A DNA stretch of 63,323 bases from Crystallibacter permensis (GCF_025960875.1 NZ_JAODLR010000025.1:1-63323), one strand, 5' to 3'. Shown: positions 32,962 through 41,988, counted from the stretch's first letter. The notes: generated by a model from the sequence alone, not told the origin. Translations and numbers: made by a program.

Positions 32962-34116
32962 AGCCAGAGCGCATCCCAGCATCCAGACCACCTTGCCCAG
33001 GACACCGTTGTGGTTTCCGCCGGCCGCCCGGAGCGGACCCACGATTCCCCGGTGAACGCGCCGGTGGTGCTGTCCTCGACGTTCTTCGGCCTCGGCGAAG
33101 TCGTGGCGGGCGACCGCGCTTACGGGCGTTACTCCAACCCCACCTGGGACCCGTTCGAGGAAACCCTGGGCGAACTCGAGGGCGCCGAACTGCCTGCCCT
33201 GGTCTTCGCCTCGGGGCTGGCCGCCGTGGCCGCGGCGCTGTCCCTGGTTCCCGCCGGCGGCGTGGTGGTCATGCCTCAGCACAGCTACCAAGGCAGCCTG
33301 GCCCTGGCACAAGACCTGGCCGGGCGCGGCGCGGTGAAGATCCGCACCGTGGACATTGCGGATACCGAGGCGGTCAAGGCCCAACTCGAGGGTGCCGACA
33401 TGCTGTGGCTGGAAAGCCCCACCAACCCCATGCTCGAGATAGCCGAGCTCGGCATCCTCGCCAAGGCAGCGCACGACGCCGGTGCTTTGGTGGTTGCCGA
33501 CAACACCTTTTCCACCCCGCTGGGACAGCGCCCGCTGGAGCTCGGCGTCGACGTCGTTGTCCATTCGGTGACGAAATATCTTGCGGGACATTCCGACGTC
33601 GTTCTTGGCGCCGTGGTCACCTCCAATCCGGACCTGCAGGCGAAGCTGCTCATGCACCGTTCCCTGCACGGGGCCATCGCCGGTCCGTTCGCAACCTGGC
33701 TCGCGCTGCGCGGGGTGCGCACGCTGGCGCTGCGGGTGGAGCGTTCGCAGGCGACGGCGGCAGAGCTCGCCGCGAAACTGCAGCAGCATCCGCGGGTGGA
33801 AGCCGTGCGCTACCCGGGCCTGCCGGGCGATCCGGGGCACGAGCGTGCCACAGCGCAGATGAACGGCTTCGGCTCCATCATCGCCATCCAGATCCGCGGC
33901 GGTTCGGCTGCCGCTGAAGCCGTCATCGAGGCACTGCAGTTGTGGCTGCCCGCCACCTCGCTGGGCGGGGTGGAGTCGCTGATCGAGCGGCGCCGCCGGC
34001 ACGTCAACGAACCGGAGAGCGTGCCCGAAAACCTGCTGCGGCTTTCCGTCGGAATCGAGAACGTAGCCGATCTGTGGGCCGATCTGGACCAGGCCCTGCA
34101 AAAAGTGCAGGACTGA
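32959..34116 (+). CDS. Cystathionine gamma-synthase/lyase family PLP enzyme
   Basis: 385 residues of the Cys/Met-metabolism PLP enzyme family. YGRYSNPTW binds the PLP phosphate, ESPTNPMLEIAE and VADNTFSTP are present, and the PLP lysine lies in HSVTKYLAGHSD around residue 205. The C-terminal LRLSVGIEN is conserved. The reaction (synthase or lyase) cannot be settled from sequence; genes of this type in actinobacteria carry both names. Downstream DUF2516 follows after 28 bp. Confidence 0.88.
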   Translation: MSQSASQHPDHLAQDTVVVSAGRPERTHDSPVNAPVVLSSTFFGLGEVVAGDRAYGRYSNPTWDPFEETLGELEGAELPALVFASGLAAVAAALSLVPAGGVVVMPQHSYQGSLALAQDLAGRGAVKIRTVDIADTEAVKAQLEGADMLWLESPTNPMLEIAELGILAKAAHDAGALVVADNTFSTPLGQRPLELGVDVVVHSVTKYLAGHSDVVLGAVVTSNPDLQAKLLMHRSLHGAIAGPFATWLALRGVRTLALRVERSQATAAELAAKLQQHPRVEAVRYPGLPGDPGHERATAQMNGFGSIIAIQIRGGSAAAEAVIEALQLWLPATSLGGVESLIERRRRHVNEPESVPENLLRLSVGIENVADLWADLDQALQKVQD

Positions 34117-34132
34117 TAGGCGCAAGAACAGT

Positions 34133-34147
34133 TAGGCTTGGAAGGTG
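34133..34147 (+). promoter_or_regulatory. Leaderless promoter -10 for the DUF2516 gene
   Basis: TAGGCT at 34133-34138, six bases, GTG at 34145. Confidence 0.45.
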
Positions 34148-34480
34148 CTACTTGTCTACGCGTTCCAGCATTGGCTGTATTTCGGCCTGGGGATTCTTGC
34201 CCTGGGCATTGAGTTGTGGGCACTGGTCGACTGCCTCGGCCGCAAGGGCGAGCACTTCCAGGCCGCCTTCAAGCGCACCAAGGGGTTCTGGACCGGTATG
34301 ACCGCCGGTTCCGTCGCCGTGGGTGCCCTGTCGCTGCTGGGGACCGGACTGGGCACCTGGATGCTGTTCCAGCTGGCCGCCGTCGCCGCTGCCTCCGTGT
34401 ACCTGGCGGATGTGAAGCCGGCGCTGAACGAGCTGAAGGGTTCCGGCGGCAGCGCCTACGGCCCCTACGGACCCTGGTAA
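34145..34480 (+). CDS. DUF2516 family membrane protein
   Basis: 111 residues. Hydrophobic segments at about 5-28 and 52-85, separated by a basic loop (LGRKGEHFQAAFKRTKGFW). The C-terminus is glycine/tyrosine-rich and ends YGPYGPW. It matches the actinobacterial DUF2516 family, function unknown. GTG start with a leaderless -10 box. It is convergent with the methyltransferase gene, seven bases away. Confidence 0.82.
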   Translation: MLLVYAFQHWLYFGLGILALGIELWALVDCLGRKGEHFQAAFKRTKGFWTGMTAGSVAVGALSLLGTGLGTWMLFQLAAVAAASVYLADVKPALNELKGSGGSAYGPYGPW

Positions 34481-34487
34481 ACGGCTC

Positions 34488-35354
34488 CTACGAGCGCTGG
34501 TAACCCGGCGCCACCGCGGCCCAGGCCACCGTCACTTCACCAAGGCGCCACCGTGACGGCCCGTCCAGCACGGGCCAGCCGGCTGCGGCCATGCTGTGGC
34601 ACATGGCCAGCCACCGCTGCCGGTTGCCGAAGGAAGCCAGTACGGAGGCTTCCGCCCAGGCCTTGTCCAGCGCCTGCAGGTAGCGGTGGATCTTCTCGCC
34701 CGGGAAATTGTGGTGGATCAGCGCCTTCGGCAGCCGCTCGGCCACGTCGGAGGGCCGGTGGAAGGCGCCGAACCGTAACGAGATGCTCAGCGACACCGGC
34801 CCCTCGGGCGCAATGGCCACCCAGGTGGCGCGCCGGCCGATCTCGTCGCAGGTGCCGTCGATGAAGAGCCCGCCCGGTGCCAGCCGCGCCCGAACCATGT
34901 CCCAGTGCGCGGCGTACTCCGACTCGTCATACTGGCGCAGCACGTTGAAGGCCCGCACCACCGCCGGACGGCGTCCCGCCACCGGGATCTCAAAGCCGCC
35001 CTGCCGGAAACTCAGCCCCGGCCGCTCCAGCGCTTTGGCGCGGCGGACCCGCTCTGGTTCGATCTCGATCCCGATCACTTCGACATCGGGGCGCACCTTG
35101 GCCAGCCGGTGGTGGAGTTCGACGGCGGTGATCGGCGCGGCGCCGTAGCCCAGGTCGATGACCAGCGGATCGGCTGCCTTTTTGACGCTGGCCGCGCTCG
35201 GGCCGGAGAGCCAGCGGTCCATCCGCCGCAGCCGGTTCGGGTTGGTGGTGCCCCGCGTGATGGAACCGACCGGTTTGCCTGGCCTGCCCGGCCCGCCCCT
35301 CGGGTACTCCACAGTGTGGCCGGACGCGGCGGGGGCAGTCTTCAGGCTGGGCAC
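34488..35354 (-). CDS. SAM-dependent methyltransferase
   Basis: Class I methyltransferase: LVIDLGYGAAPITAVELH is SAM-binding motif I, EVIGIEIEPERV motif II, and ARLAPGGLFIDGTCDEIGRR follows. No membrane segment and no recognisable substrate domain. The open frame runs back to 35717, but the coding-like region begins near MDRWLSGPS. I chose the GTG at 35354 because TATTCT lies eight bases upstream; this gives 288 residues with a disordered proline/glycine-rich N-terminus. A start at 35219 (MDRWL) cannot be excluded. Confidence 0.72.
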   Translation of the reverse strand: MPSLKTAPAASGHTVEYPRGGPGRPGKPVGSITRGTTNPNRLRRMDRWLSGPSAASVKKAADPLVIDLGYGAAPITAVELHHRLAKVRPDVEVIGIEIEPERVRRAKALERPGLSFRQGGFEIPVAGRRPAVVRAFNVLRQYDESEYAAHWDMVRARLAPGGLFIDGTCDEIGRRATWVAIAPEGPVSLSISLRFGAFHRPSDVAERLPKALIHHNFPGEKIHRYLQALDKAWAEASVLASFGNRQRWLAMCHSMAAAGWPVLDGPSRWRLGEVTVAWAAVAPGYQRS

Positions 35355-35546
35355 AAGGAAAAAGAATAAGTGCCGCCCGGAAACACGGGATGACGACGGC
35401 GGCCGCCCACCGCCGTCGTAATTCCCCTGTTGGAAACTAAAACCGCAGGTCACAGGCGGGGAAGGCCCACATGACGACGGCGGGGCGCGGCGCAGCAGCG
35501 TGCGTAACGTCACGGTCGCGGGAGGCTGGGAAAGGCGTGTAAACGC

Positions 35547-35562
35547 TAGGATTACAGCCATG
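35547..35562 (+). promoter_or_regulatory. Leaderless promoter -10 for gpmA
   Basis: TAGGAT at 35547-35552, seven bases, ATG at 35560. The open frame extends 20 codons upstream, but this box and the family N-terminus place the start here. Confidence 0.5.
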
Positions 35563-36318
35563 ACTGCCTCTTCGAACTTCAAGCTGATTCTGCTGCGGCA
35601 CGGCCAAAGCGACTGGAACGAGAAAAACCTCTTCACCGGCTGGGTGGACGTTCCACTGACCGAACAGGGCCGGGCCGAGGCCAAGCGCGGCGGCGAACTG
35701 CTGGTTGAGGCGGGCATCCTGCCCGACGTGCTCTACACCTCGCGGCTCAAGCGCGCCATCGTCACCGCCAACATCGCCCTCGAGGCGGCAGACCGGGACT
35801 GGATCGACGTCAAGCGGGACTGGCGCCTGAACGAGCGCCACTACGGCGCACTGCAGGGCAAGGACAAGGCGCAGATCCGCGAAGAGTTCGGCGACGAGCA
35901 GTTCATGCTGTGGCGCCGTTCCTACGACACCCCGCCGCCCAAGCTGGATGACTCCAGCGAATGGTCGCAGGTGGGGGACCCGCGCTATGCGGACCTCAAC
36001 GGAAACCTCCCGCGCACCGAGTGCCTCAAGGACGTGCTGGATCGGTTCCTGCCGTACTGGGAGTCTGACATCTCGGTGGATGTGAAAGCCGGCAAGACCG
36101 TGCTGGTGGCCGCGCATGGCAACTCGCTGCGCGCCCTGGTCAAGCACCTTGACGGCATTAGCGACGACGACATTGCCGGCCTGAACATCCCCACCGGCAT
36201 CCCGCTGGTGTACGAACTGGACGAAAACCTCAAGCCCGTGAAGGCCGGCGGCACCTACCTCGACGCCGACGCCGCCGCGGCGGCCATCGAAGCCGTGGCC
36301 AACCAGGGCAAAAAGTAG
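35560..36318 (+). CDS. gpmA: 2,3-bisphosphoglycerate-dependent phosphoglycerate mutase
   Basis: 252 residues; interconverts 3- and 2-phosphoglycerate in glycolysis and gluconeogenesis. Catalytic [20 protein letters not shown] (phospho-histidine in RHG), [17 protein letters not shown] with the catalytic glutamate, and [11 protein letters not shown] with the second histidine. Length is normal for cofactor-dependent PGM. A strong terminator follows. Confidence 0.96.
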   Translation: MTASSNFKLILLRHGQSDWNEKNLFTGWVDVPLTEQGRAEAKRGGELLVEAGILPDVLYTSRLKRAIVTANIALEAADRDWIDVKRDWRLNERHYGALQGKDKAQIREEFGDEQFMLWRRSYDTPPPKLDDSSEWSQVGDPRYADLNGNLPRTECLKDVLDRFLPYWESDISVDVKAGKTVLVAAHGNSLRALVKHLDGISDDDIAGLNIPTGIPLVYELDENLKPVKAGGTYLDADAAAAAIEAVANQGKK

Positions 36319-36338
36319 CCCGCCGCCCCCGCAAACGC

Positions 36339-36383
36339 CGAAGGCCGGCCCCGCGCAGTTACTGCGCTGCGGGCCGGCCTTCG
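36339..36383 (+). terminator. Terminator after gpmA
   Basis: CGAAGGCCGGCCC and GGGCCGGCCTTCG pair perfectly, with an inner CGCAG/CTGCG helix, followed by CTTTGCT. Confidence 0.75.
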
Positions 36384-36404
36384 CTTTGCTCCGGACGGTT
36401 CTTG

Positions 36405-36429
36405 AGGCCGGACGGTCGCCGTCCGGCCT
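36405..36429 (-). terminator. Stem-loop after phoU
   Basis: AGGCCGGACGG and CCGTCCGGCCT pair perfectly around TCG, 10 bp past the phoU stop. No T tract on the minus strand. Confidence 0.45.
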
Positions 36430-36439
36430 GCGGAACGGT

Positions 36440-37099
36440 CTAGCGGGACTCGCCGTTCGGTGCCCATTCGCCGGTCACCAGGTAGGTGACCTTACGTGCC
36501 ACCGAAACGCCGTGGTCCGCGAAGCGCTCGAAGTAGCGGCTGGCCAGCGAAACGTCGACGGCGGTGGGAGCCGTGCCGGAGAAGTCAGGAGCCGCAATGG
36601 CCTTGAAGATCCCCGCATGCAGTTCGTTGATGCGGTCGTTGTGGCGGTTGATGTCGCGCGCCAGGTCGAGGTTGCGGGTGTCCAGCAACTCCGTCAGCTT
36701 CCGGGCGATGGCAATGTCATTCTCGGCGAGCTCTGCGAAGGTGGGGCGCAGCGACTCGGGGATGACATTCGCCGGGTAACGCATGCGCGCCAGCTGCGCG
36801 ATATGGCGGGCCAGATCGCCCATCCGCTCCAGCGACGCGCTCATGCGCAGCGCCCCCACAATCATGCGCAGGTCCGAAGCCACCGGCCCCTGCAGAGCCA
36901 GGATCTCGATGGCACGTTCGTCCAGATCGTTCTGCAGGAAATCGATCCGCGCATCGGCGGCGATGACCTCCTGGGCGAGTTCGATATCGGCGTTAACGAA
37001 CGACTGGTTCGCCTTCTCCATCGCTTCGGCTACGAGCCGTGAAATCTCGATCAGCTGTTCGCCGACCTGGTGGAGCTCCGCCTGGAATACCTTGCGCAC
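36440..37099 (-). CDS. phoU: Phosphate signalling regulator PhoU
   Basis: 219 residues, all-helical, two PhoU repeats with the family signatures AADARIDFLQNDLDERAI in the first half and RHNDRINELHAGIF in the second. It couples Pst transporter state to the sensor kinase and keeps the Pho regulon off when phosphate is plentiful. I start at GTG 37099 (MRKVFQAELHQVGEQL), preceded by AAAGGA; the frame opens eight codons earlier. Divergent from senX3 across an intergenic PHO box. Confidence 0.93.
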   Translation of the reverse strand: MRKVFQAELHQVGEQLIEISRLVAEAMEKANQSFVNADIELAQEVIAADARIDFLQNDLDERAIEILALQGPVASDLRMIVGALRMSASLERMGDLARHIAQLARMRYPANVIPESLRPTFAELAENDIAIARKLTELLDTRNLDLARDINRHNDRINELHAGIFKAIAAPDFSGTAPTAVDVSLASRYFERFADHGVSVARKVTYLVTGEWAPNGESR

Positions 37100-37162
37100 A
37101 GGGCGTCCTTTCGCTTGTTGCAATACGTGTGGTCACACTTACCAAGCAGACTTTCAGTGCCC

Positions 37163-37202
37163 GGTGAACTGTTACCCGTCTCTAGGTGAACGTTAGTTGA
37201 AC
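37163..37202 (-). promoter_or_regulatory. PHO box between phoU and senX3
   Basis: On the minus strand GTTCAAC-TAAC-GTTCACC (37202 to 37185), then, two 11-nt turns along, another GTTCACC (37169-37163), with a degenerate unit between. Three near-perfect copies of the actinobacterial PHO-box 7-mer in 11-nt register make this a strong response-regulator binding site, most likely for RegX3. Confidence 0.8.
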
Positions 37203-37251
37203 CCCTGTTTGATTACTACTGGAACGGGTAATTGTGGCGCATTCGTAGGCA

Positions 37252-37266
37252 TAAGCTAGAGGCGTG
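37252..37266 (+). promoter_or_regulatory. Leaderless promoter -10 for senX3
   Basis: TAAGCT at 37252-37257, six bases, GTG at 37264. The PHO box lies 50-90 bp upstream. Confidence 0.5.
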
Positions 37267-38472
37267 AGTGCTCTGATGATCGGCCTGCTGGCCGGACTGG
37301 CCGGCATCGTGCTGGGTGCCTTTGGTGTGCTCGCCTTCAGACTGAGCGAGAGCCAGCGGCGGGACCGCATCGAAGTTGCCGAGCCGACCATTCCTGACGG
37401 TTCGGCGGAAGTGTTGTCCGTGGTCGGACGCGCCTACGTGATTGTCGACGTGATCGACGGCGTGGTGCGTGCCAGCCCAGGGGCCTATGCCTTTGGCCTG
37501 GTCCGCGGCCACACCGTGGTGCACAAGGAGCTGCTGGAACTGACCGCCCGGGTCCGCCGCGACGGTGTCATCGAAGAACGCCAGCTGGAACTGCCCCGCG
37601 GCCCGTTGGGCCAGGGCATGATCATTGTCCAGGTGCGGGTGGCTCCCATCGGGGACGAATACATCCTGCTGCTGGCCGACGACCGGACCGAAATCACCCG
37701 CACCGAGGCCATGCGCACTGACTTCGTCGCCAACGTCTCGCACGAATTGAAAACCCCGGTCGGCGCCCTGTCGCTGCTGGCCGAGGCGATCGAGGAGGCA
37801 GCGGATGACGAGGTGGCAGTGCGCCGGTTCGCCAAGCGGATGGAGAAGGAGTCCAAGCGGCTCAGCGCGCTGGTACAGGACATCATCGAACTGTCGCGGC
37901 TGCAGAGTGCGGATGTAGTGCAGTCCGGCGAGGCCGTTGACCTTAACGCGGTGGTCGCCGAGGCCGTGGACCGCAACCGGCTGCCGGCCGAAAGCAAGGA
38001 CATCAAGATTGTGGTGGGCGGCAAGGTGGACAACGAAGTCTACGGCGACGCCGACCTGCTCATGACCGCGCTGCGCAATCTCATCGACAACGCCATCCGC
38101 TATGCGCCGGAGAGCTCCACCGTGGGGGTCGGCATGCGAACCCGCGACGGACTCGCCACGGTGTCCGTTACGGACCAGGGACCCGGGATCACCCAGGATG
38201 AGCAGGACCGGATCTTCGAGCGCTTCTACCGGATCGATGCCGCGCGGTCGCGGCAGACCGGCGGAACCGGGCTGGGCCTGAGCATCGTCAAACACGTCAT
38301 TTCCCAGCACGGCGGCGAAATTTCGGTCTGGTCCCAACCCGGGCAGGGATCAACGTTTACCGTCCGGCTGCCGGAGATGGAGCAGTCCGATTCCGAGGAC
38401 GAGGCCGGCGATGAACCGGCCCGGGAAACACCCAAGGGCGCAGGCGCCCGTGAGCAAGGAGCTATTGCTTGA
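37264..38472 (+). CDS. senX3: Phosphate-sensing histidine kinase SenX3
   Basis: 402 residues. One N-terminal membrane segment (about 5-27), a PAS-like domain (about 50-145), then HisKA with phosphoacceptor H160 in VSHELKTPVG. The HATPase domain has N-box NLIDNAIRYAP, DQGPGI, and GGTGLGLSIVKH. The single membrane segment and absence of an extracellular sensor domain fit SenX3/PhoR of actinobacteria, which read phosphate through PhoU and Pst. The stop codon overlaps the regX3 start. Confidence 0.93.
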   Translation: MSALMIGLLAGLAGIVLGAFGVLAFRLSESQRRDRIEVAEPTIPDGSAEVLSVVGRAYVIVDVIDGVVRASPGAYAFGLVRGHTVVHKELLELTARVRRDGVIEERQLELPRGPLGQGMIIVQVRVAPIGDEYILLLADDRTEITRTEAMRTDFVANVSHELKTPVGALSLLAEAIEEAADDEVAVRRFAKRMEKESKRLSALVQDIIELSRLQSADVVQSGEAVDLNAVVAEAVDRNRLPAESKDIKIVVGGKVDNEVYGDADLLMTALRNLIDNAIRYAPESSTVGVGMRTRDGLATVSVTDQGPGITQDEQDRIFERFYRIDAARSRQTGGTGLGLSIVKHVISQHGGEISVWSQPGQGSTFTVRLPEMEQSDSEDEAGDEPARETPKGAGAREQGAIA

Positions 38473-39149
38473 CCCGCATTCTGGTTGTCGAAGATGAAGA
38501 GTCGCTGAGCGATCCGCTGAGCTATCTTCTGGGCAAAGAGGGCTTTGAAGTACAGGTTGTCGACAACGGCTTGGACGCCGTGGTGGAGTTCGACAGGTCC
38601 GGTGCGGATCTGGTCCTGCTGGATCTGATGCTGCCGGGACAGTCCGGCACCGAGGTGTGCCGGCAGCTGCGCCAGCGGTCCAACGTGCCCGTGATCATGC
38701 TGACCGCCAAGGACGCGGAGATCGACAAGGTGGTCGGCCTGGAACTGGGCGCCGACGACTACGTCACCAAACCCTATTCCTCGCGTGAACTGGTAGCCCG
38801 GGTGCGCGCCGTCCTGCGCCGCCAGGGCGAGCCGGAAGAGCTGATTTCCAACACGGTCCAGTCCGGCCCGGTGCGGATGGATGTTGAGCGGCATGTGGTC
38901 AGCGTCAGCGGTGAGCCGGTCTCGCTGCCGCTGAAGGAATTCGAACTGCTGGAAATGCTGCTGCGGAACGCGGGCCGGGTGCTCACCCGCGGCCAGCTGA
39001 TCGACCGGGTCTGGGGCTCCGACTATGTCGGCGATACCAAGACCTTGGACGTGCACGTGAAGCGGCTGCGCAGCAAGGTGGAGCCGGACCCATCCGCCCC
39101 GCGATACCTCGTCACCGTCCGCGGCCTTGGCTACAAATTCGAGCCGTAA
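38469..39149 (+). CDS. regX3: Phosphate response regulator RegX3
   Basis: 226 residues. Receiver domain with D9 and phosphorylated D52 (LVLLDLMLPG), then an OmpR-type winged helix with RGQLIDRVWGSDYVGDTKTLDVHVKRLRSK split over the recognition helix. The start is TTG at 38469, overlapping the senX3 stop (TTGA) and preceded by AAGGAG seven bases upstream, a clear case of translational coupling with a non-AUG start. Expected to bind the PHO box upstream of senX3/phoU and activate phosphate-scavenging genes. Confidence 0.95.
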   Translation: MTRILVVEDEESLSDPLSYLLGKEGFEVQVVDNGLDAVVEFDRSGADLVLLDLMLPGQSGTEVCRQLRQRSNVPVIMLTAKDAEIDKVVGLELGADDYVTKPYSSRELVARVRAVLRRQGEPEELISNTVQSGPVRMDVERHVVSVSGEPVSLPLKEFELLEMLLRNAGRVLTRGQLIDRVWGSDYVGDTKTLDVHVKRLRSKVEPDPSAPRYLVTVRGLGYKFEP

Positions 39150-39161
39150 ACCCCTGGGTAT

Positions 39162-39204
39162 AGACAGAAGGACCGCACTCCTTGCGAGTGCGGTCCTTCT
39201 GTCT
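39162..39204. terminator. Bidirectional terminator between regX3 and the lipoprotein gene
   Basis: A perfect 19-bp stem, AGACAGAAGGACCGCACTC with its complement around CTTGC, between convergent genes. U-rich 3' arm on both strands. Confidence 0.82.
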
Positions 39205-39238
39205 CGGCCAGTCCGGCCTGGCCGGTGCGGGACAGCGG

Positions 39239-39799
39239 TTAGTGCGACGCCGTTTCGGCTGCTGCCTCGGTGGCTTCGGGGGTAGCGCTTTCGGTCGGGG
39301 CGCTGGTTTCCCCTTCGGTCGGCGTGCCCGAGGGTACGAACTCGGTGTATTCGGCGAGGGTGCCGTCCAAGACCGGTACGCCGATAACCTGGGAGTCCGA
39401 GTTGACCTGAACGGTGACGTCAACGATGGAACCGGGCACGCCGCCCGGGTTGCTGAGGATCGTTTCGTTCTCATCCTCTTCGAAACGGATCTGCCCGTTG
39501 GCCGGAACGGTAACGCTTGCGGTGCTGCCGGCGACTGCCAGGCTCAGCTGGACGGGGGAGTCCGAGGTGTTTGCTGCGGTGCCCAGCACCCGGCCCGGCG
39601 ATTCTGCATCGGCGGCAATGATCATCAGGTTGCGCAAATCGATCGGGCCGATGTCGGCCACGACGCCGTCGCTGGCCGCGTAGGAGAACGTAGTCGCCTG
39701 TTCATTGATGGCGCTGCACCCTGCGGTCCCCAGCAGGGCTAGTGCGGCGGCGCCGGCTACAAGGGCACGCTGCACACGGTTCTTCGGCGCAATCTTCAC
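39239..39799 (-). CDS. LpqE-like lipoprotein
   Basis: 186 residues. Lipoprotein signal peptide with lipobox LGTAGC (acylated C28), a beta-rich middle (about 45-150) and a Thr/Ser/Glu-rich disordered tail. The position next to and divergent from carD mirrors mycobacterial lpqE-carD, and the fold looks compatible with LpqE, but similarity is inferred mainly from context. GTG start at 39799 with GAGGAG eight bases upstream. Anchored to the outer face of the membrane; function unknown, metal handling has been suggested for the family. Confidence 0.75.
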   Translation of the reverse strand: MKIAPKNRVQRALVAGAAALALLGTAGCSAINEQATTFSYAASDGVVADIGPIDLRNLMIIAADAESPGRVLGTAANTSDSPVQLSLAVAGSTASVTVPANGQIRFEEDENETILSNPGGVPGSIVDVTVQVNSDSQVIGVPVLDGTLAEYTEFVPSGTPTEGETSAPTESATPEATEAAAETASH

Positions 39800-40045
39800 A
39801 GCAGGAACTCCTCAATCAAAAGGCTTTGTAGATGAGTGGCGGTTGCGCAGACAGAAAGCACAACACGGTCACTAGCCTAGCCGTAATTGCCCAAAAACCA
39901 GGACTCGGCACCCGTAAAGAACGCGTCAGGCCGACCCAGGGATGCATCAATCGCCGGATCCGTCAAGACCATTATGCGGGTCATTTTGCCCCTCCGAGGC
40001 CCTCTGACCAGCGCAAACTCGGGGAAGTAGGGCCTTTTTCCGTGG

Positions 40046-40077
40046 TAAACTTGTAGGCGGGAAAGGGGAAAGTCCAC
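40046..40077 (+). promoter_or_regulatory. carD promoter -10 and ribosome binding site
   Basis: TAAACT at 40046-40051 gives a short leader of about 20 nt that carries AAAGGGG, ending nine bases before the ATG at 40078. This is a leadered promoter, unlike many of its neighbours. Confidence 0.45.
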
Positions 40078-40560
40078 ATGGTATTTGAGGTCGGCGAGAC
40101 GGTAGTTTACCCTCACCACGGTGCAGCGAAGATCGAAGAGATCAAGATGCGCACCATCAAGGGCGAAGAGAAGATGTATCTCAAGCTCCGCGTGGCTCAG
40201 GGTGACCTGACCATTGAGGTTCCGGCAGAGAACGTAGATCTGGTTGGCGTTCGGGATGTAGTGGGCAAGGAAGGCCTGGAGCACGTGTTCGACGTTCTCC
40301 GTGCCGAGTTCACTGAAGAGCCCACCAACTGGTCGCGTCGGTACAAGGCGAATCTGGAAAAACTGGCCTCCGGTGACGTTATCAAGGTAGCGGAAGTAGT
40401 CCGTGACTTGTGGCGCCGGGAGCAGGACCGCGGTCTTTCAGCAGGCGAAAAGCGCATGCTGGCCAAGGCCCGCCAGATCCTGATTTCCGAACTGGCTCTT
40501 GCGGAAAAGACAGACGAAGACAAGGCAGCTGAAGTGCTCGATGAGGTCCTGGCCTCCTAA
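40078..40560 (+). CDS. carD: RNA polymerase-binding transcription regulator CarD
   Basis: 160 residues. N-terminal RNAP-interacting Tudor-like domain ([20 protein letters not shown]) and a C-terminal helical DNA-binding domain with the conserved tryptophan in [17 protein letters not shown]. CarD stabilises open complexes, notably at rRNA promoters. It heads a carD / ispD-ispF-cysS-rlmB block conserved in actinobacteria; a strong terminator separates it from ispD. Confidence 0.96.
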   Translation: MVFEVGETVVYPHHGAAKIEEIKMRTIKGEEKMYLKLRVAQGDLTIEVPAENVDLVGVRDVVGKEGLEHVFDVLRAEFTEEPTNWSRRYKANLEKLASGDVIKVAEVVRDLWRREQDRGLSAGEKRMLAKARQILISELALAEKTDEDKAAEVLDEVLAS

Positions 40561-40591
40561 CCCAGCAGCCTGCAAGGCATAATGAACTCAA

Positions 40592-40624
40592 AGCGGCCGG
40601 TCCTGATGGACCGGCCGTTTTTTT
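40592..40624 (+). terminator. Terminator after carD
   Basis: CGGCCGGTCC-TGAT-GGACCGGCCG followed by seven T. Textbook form. Confidence 0.95.
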
Positions 40625-40634
40625 GATGCCGGTA

Positions 40635-40649
40635 TAGGCTTGGGCCGTG
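40635..40649 (+). promoter_or_regulatory. Leaderless promoter -10 for ispD
   Basis: TAGGCT at 40635-40640, six bases, GTG at 40647, directly after the carD terminator. Confidence 0.5.
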
Positions 40650-41459
40650 CCCAGAAGTTCCAAGCCGCGGATCGGCGTCGTTGTTGTTGCAGCAGGCTCC
40701 GGCCAACGCCTTGGCTACGGGCTGCCTAAAGCCCAGGTGCCGCTGGCAGGGCGCACGATTCTGGCGCACGCACTCGAGGGCATCCTGGCTTCAGGCGTCG
40801 CGGAGCGGATTTGCGTGGCCGTGCCGCCGGGGGATTCCGTGCTGCGGACCGTCTGCACCGCGGCCTCCGGACAGGTTCCCGTGACAGCGGTGGAAGGCGG
40901 TACCAGCCGTGCCGCTTCCGTGAGCCATGCCCTGGCCGGGTTAGGCTCGGGCCTGGACGGCATCCTGGTCCACGATGCCGCCCGCGCGCTCACGCCTCCT
41001 GAAGTTTTCGGCCGCGTGGTCCAGGCGCTGGCCGCCGGGGCGAAAGCCGTCATTCCCGCAGTCCCGGTAGCGGACACCATCAAGACCGCGGTTCCCTCCG
41101 GAGCCGGGCAGCAGGCCATGGCCGGCGAAAAGGTGTCCGGAACCCCGGACCGTTCCCGGCTGCGCGCAGTACAGACCCCGCAGGGTTTCGACGCCGCCGC
41201 CCTGAACGCCGCGCACCGCAGCTTGGCGGCGATGGGGCAGTTGGAGGCTGAAGCAATCACGGACGATGCGATGCTGCTGGAAAGCCAAGGCACCGAAGTA
41301 TTCCTGGTGCCCGGATCGCCGGAGGCCCTGAAGATCACCACGGCGCTTGACCTGATGACCGCCGAAGCGTTGGTGGCAGCCCGGTCCCGAACCGGACAGC
41401 CTGCCGTCGAAATCGAGCGTTCCTCTGTAAACCACCCTGTCCCGACAATGGAGGATTGA
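40647..41459 (+). CDS. ispD: 2-C-methyl-D-erythritol 4-phosphate cytidylyltransferase
   Basis: 270 residues; third step of the MEP isoprenoid pathway (MEP plus CTP to CDP-ME). CTP-binding VVVAAGSGQRLGYGLPKAQV, then ILVHDAARALTPPEVF and RAVQTPQGF are family hallmarks. GTG start with a leaderless -10. Followed three bases later by ispF, the usual pairing. Confidence 0.95.
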   Translation: MPRSSKPRIGVVVVAAGSGQRLGYGLPKAQVPLAGRTILAHALEGILASGVAERICVAVPPGDSVLRTVCTAASGQVPVTAVEGGTSRAASVSHALAGLGSGLDGILVHDAARALTPPEVFGRVVQALAAGAKAVIPAVPVADTIKTAVPSGAGQQAMAGEKVSGTPDRSRLRAVQTPQGFDAAALNAAHRSLAAMGQLEAEAITDDAMLLESQGTEVFLVPGSPEALKITTALDLMTAEALVAARSRTGQPAVEIERSSVNHPVPTMED

Positions 41460-41462
41460 TCC

Positions 41463-41969
41463 GTGGCCACGTATCCCTACCCGCTTCCGCGCACAGGCAT
41501 CGGCGTGGACGTCCACGCTTACGCACCCGAGGATGACCCGCAGCCGCTGTGGCTGGGCGGCCTGCACTGGGAAGGCGAACGTGGCCTGGCCGGCCATTCC
41601 GACGGCGACCCGGTGGCCCACGCTGCCGCGGACGCCCTGTTCTCGGCGGCCGGCGTGGGCGATCTCGGCACCCATTTCGGCACCGACCGGCCGGAATACG
41701 CCGGCGCGTCCGGGCTCACCCTGCTGGCCGAAGCCGCGCGCATTGTCCGCGATGCCGGGTTCGAGATCGGCAACGTAGCCGTGCAGCTGATCGGCAACCG
41801 GCCCAAGTTCACCCCGCGGCGGGACGAGTCCGAAGCGGCCCTCACGCAGGCGGCCGGCGCGCCGGTGAGCGTCTCCGCCACCACCAGCGACCGGCTTGGT
41901 TTCACCGGCAGAGGTGAGGGGATCGCGGCGGTGGCAACCGCCGTCGTTGTTTCGGTTCGCCAGCCCTGA
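41463..41969 (+). CDS. ispF: 2-C-methyl-D-erythritol 2,4-cyclodiphosphate synthase
   Basis: 168 residues; cyclises CDP-ME-2-phosphate in the MEP pathway. The metal site GIGVDVHAY (Asp and His) and [23 protein letters not shown] are intact. GTG start, with GGAGG from inside the ispD 3' end about nine bases upstream. Confidence 0.95.
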   Translation: MATYPYPLPRTGIGVDVHAYAPEDDPQPLWLGGLHWEGERGLAGHSDGDPVAHAAADALFSAAGVGDLGTHFGTDRPEYAGASGLTLLAEAARIVRDAGFEIGNVAVQLIGNRPKFTPRRDESEAALTQAAGAPVSVSATTSDRLGFTGRGEGIAAVATAVVVSVRQP

Positions 41970-41973
41970 CGGC

Positions 41974-41988
41974 TAATCTGGAGCGGTG
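41974..41988 (+). promoter_or_regulatory. Leaderless promoter -10 for cysS
   Basis: TAATCT at 41974-41979, six bases, GTG at 41986, squeezed into the 16-bp ispF-cysS gap. This implies an internal promoter in the block. Confidence 0.55.
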
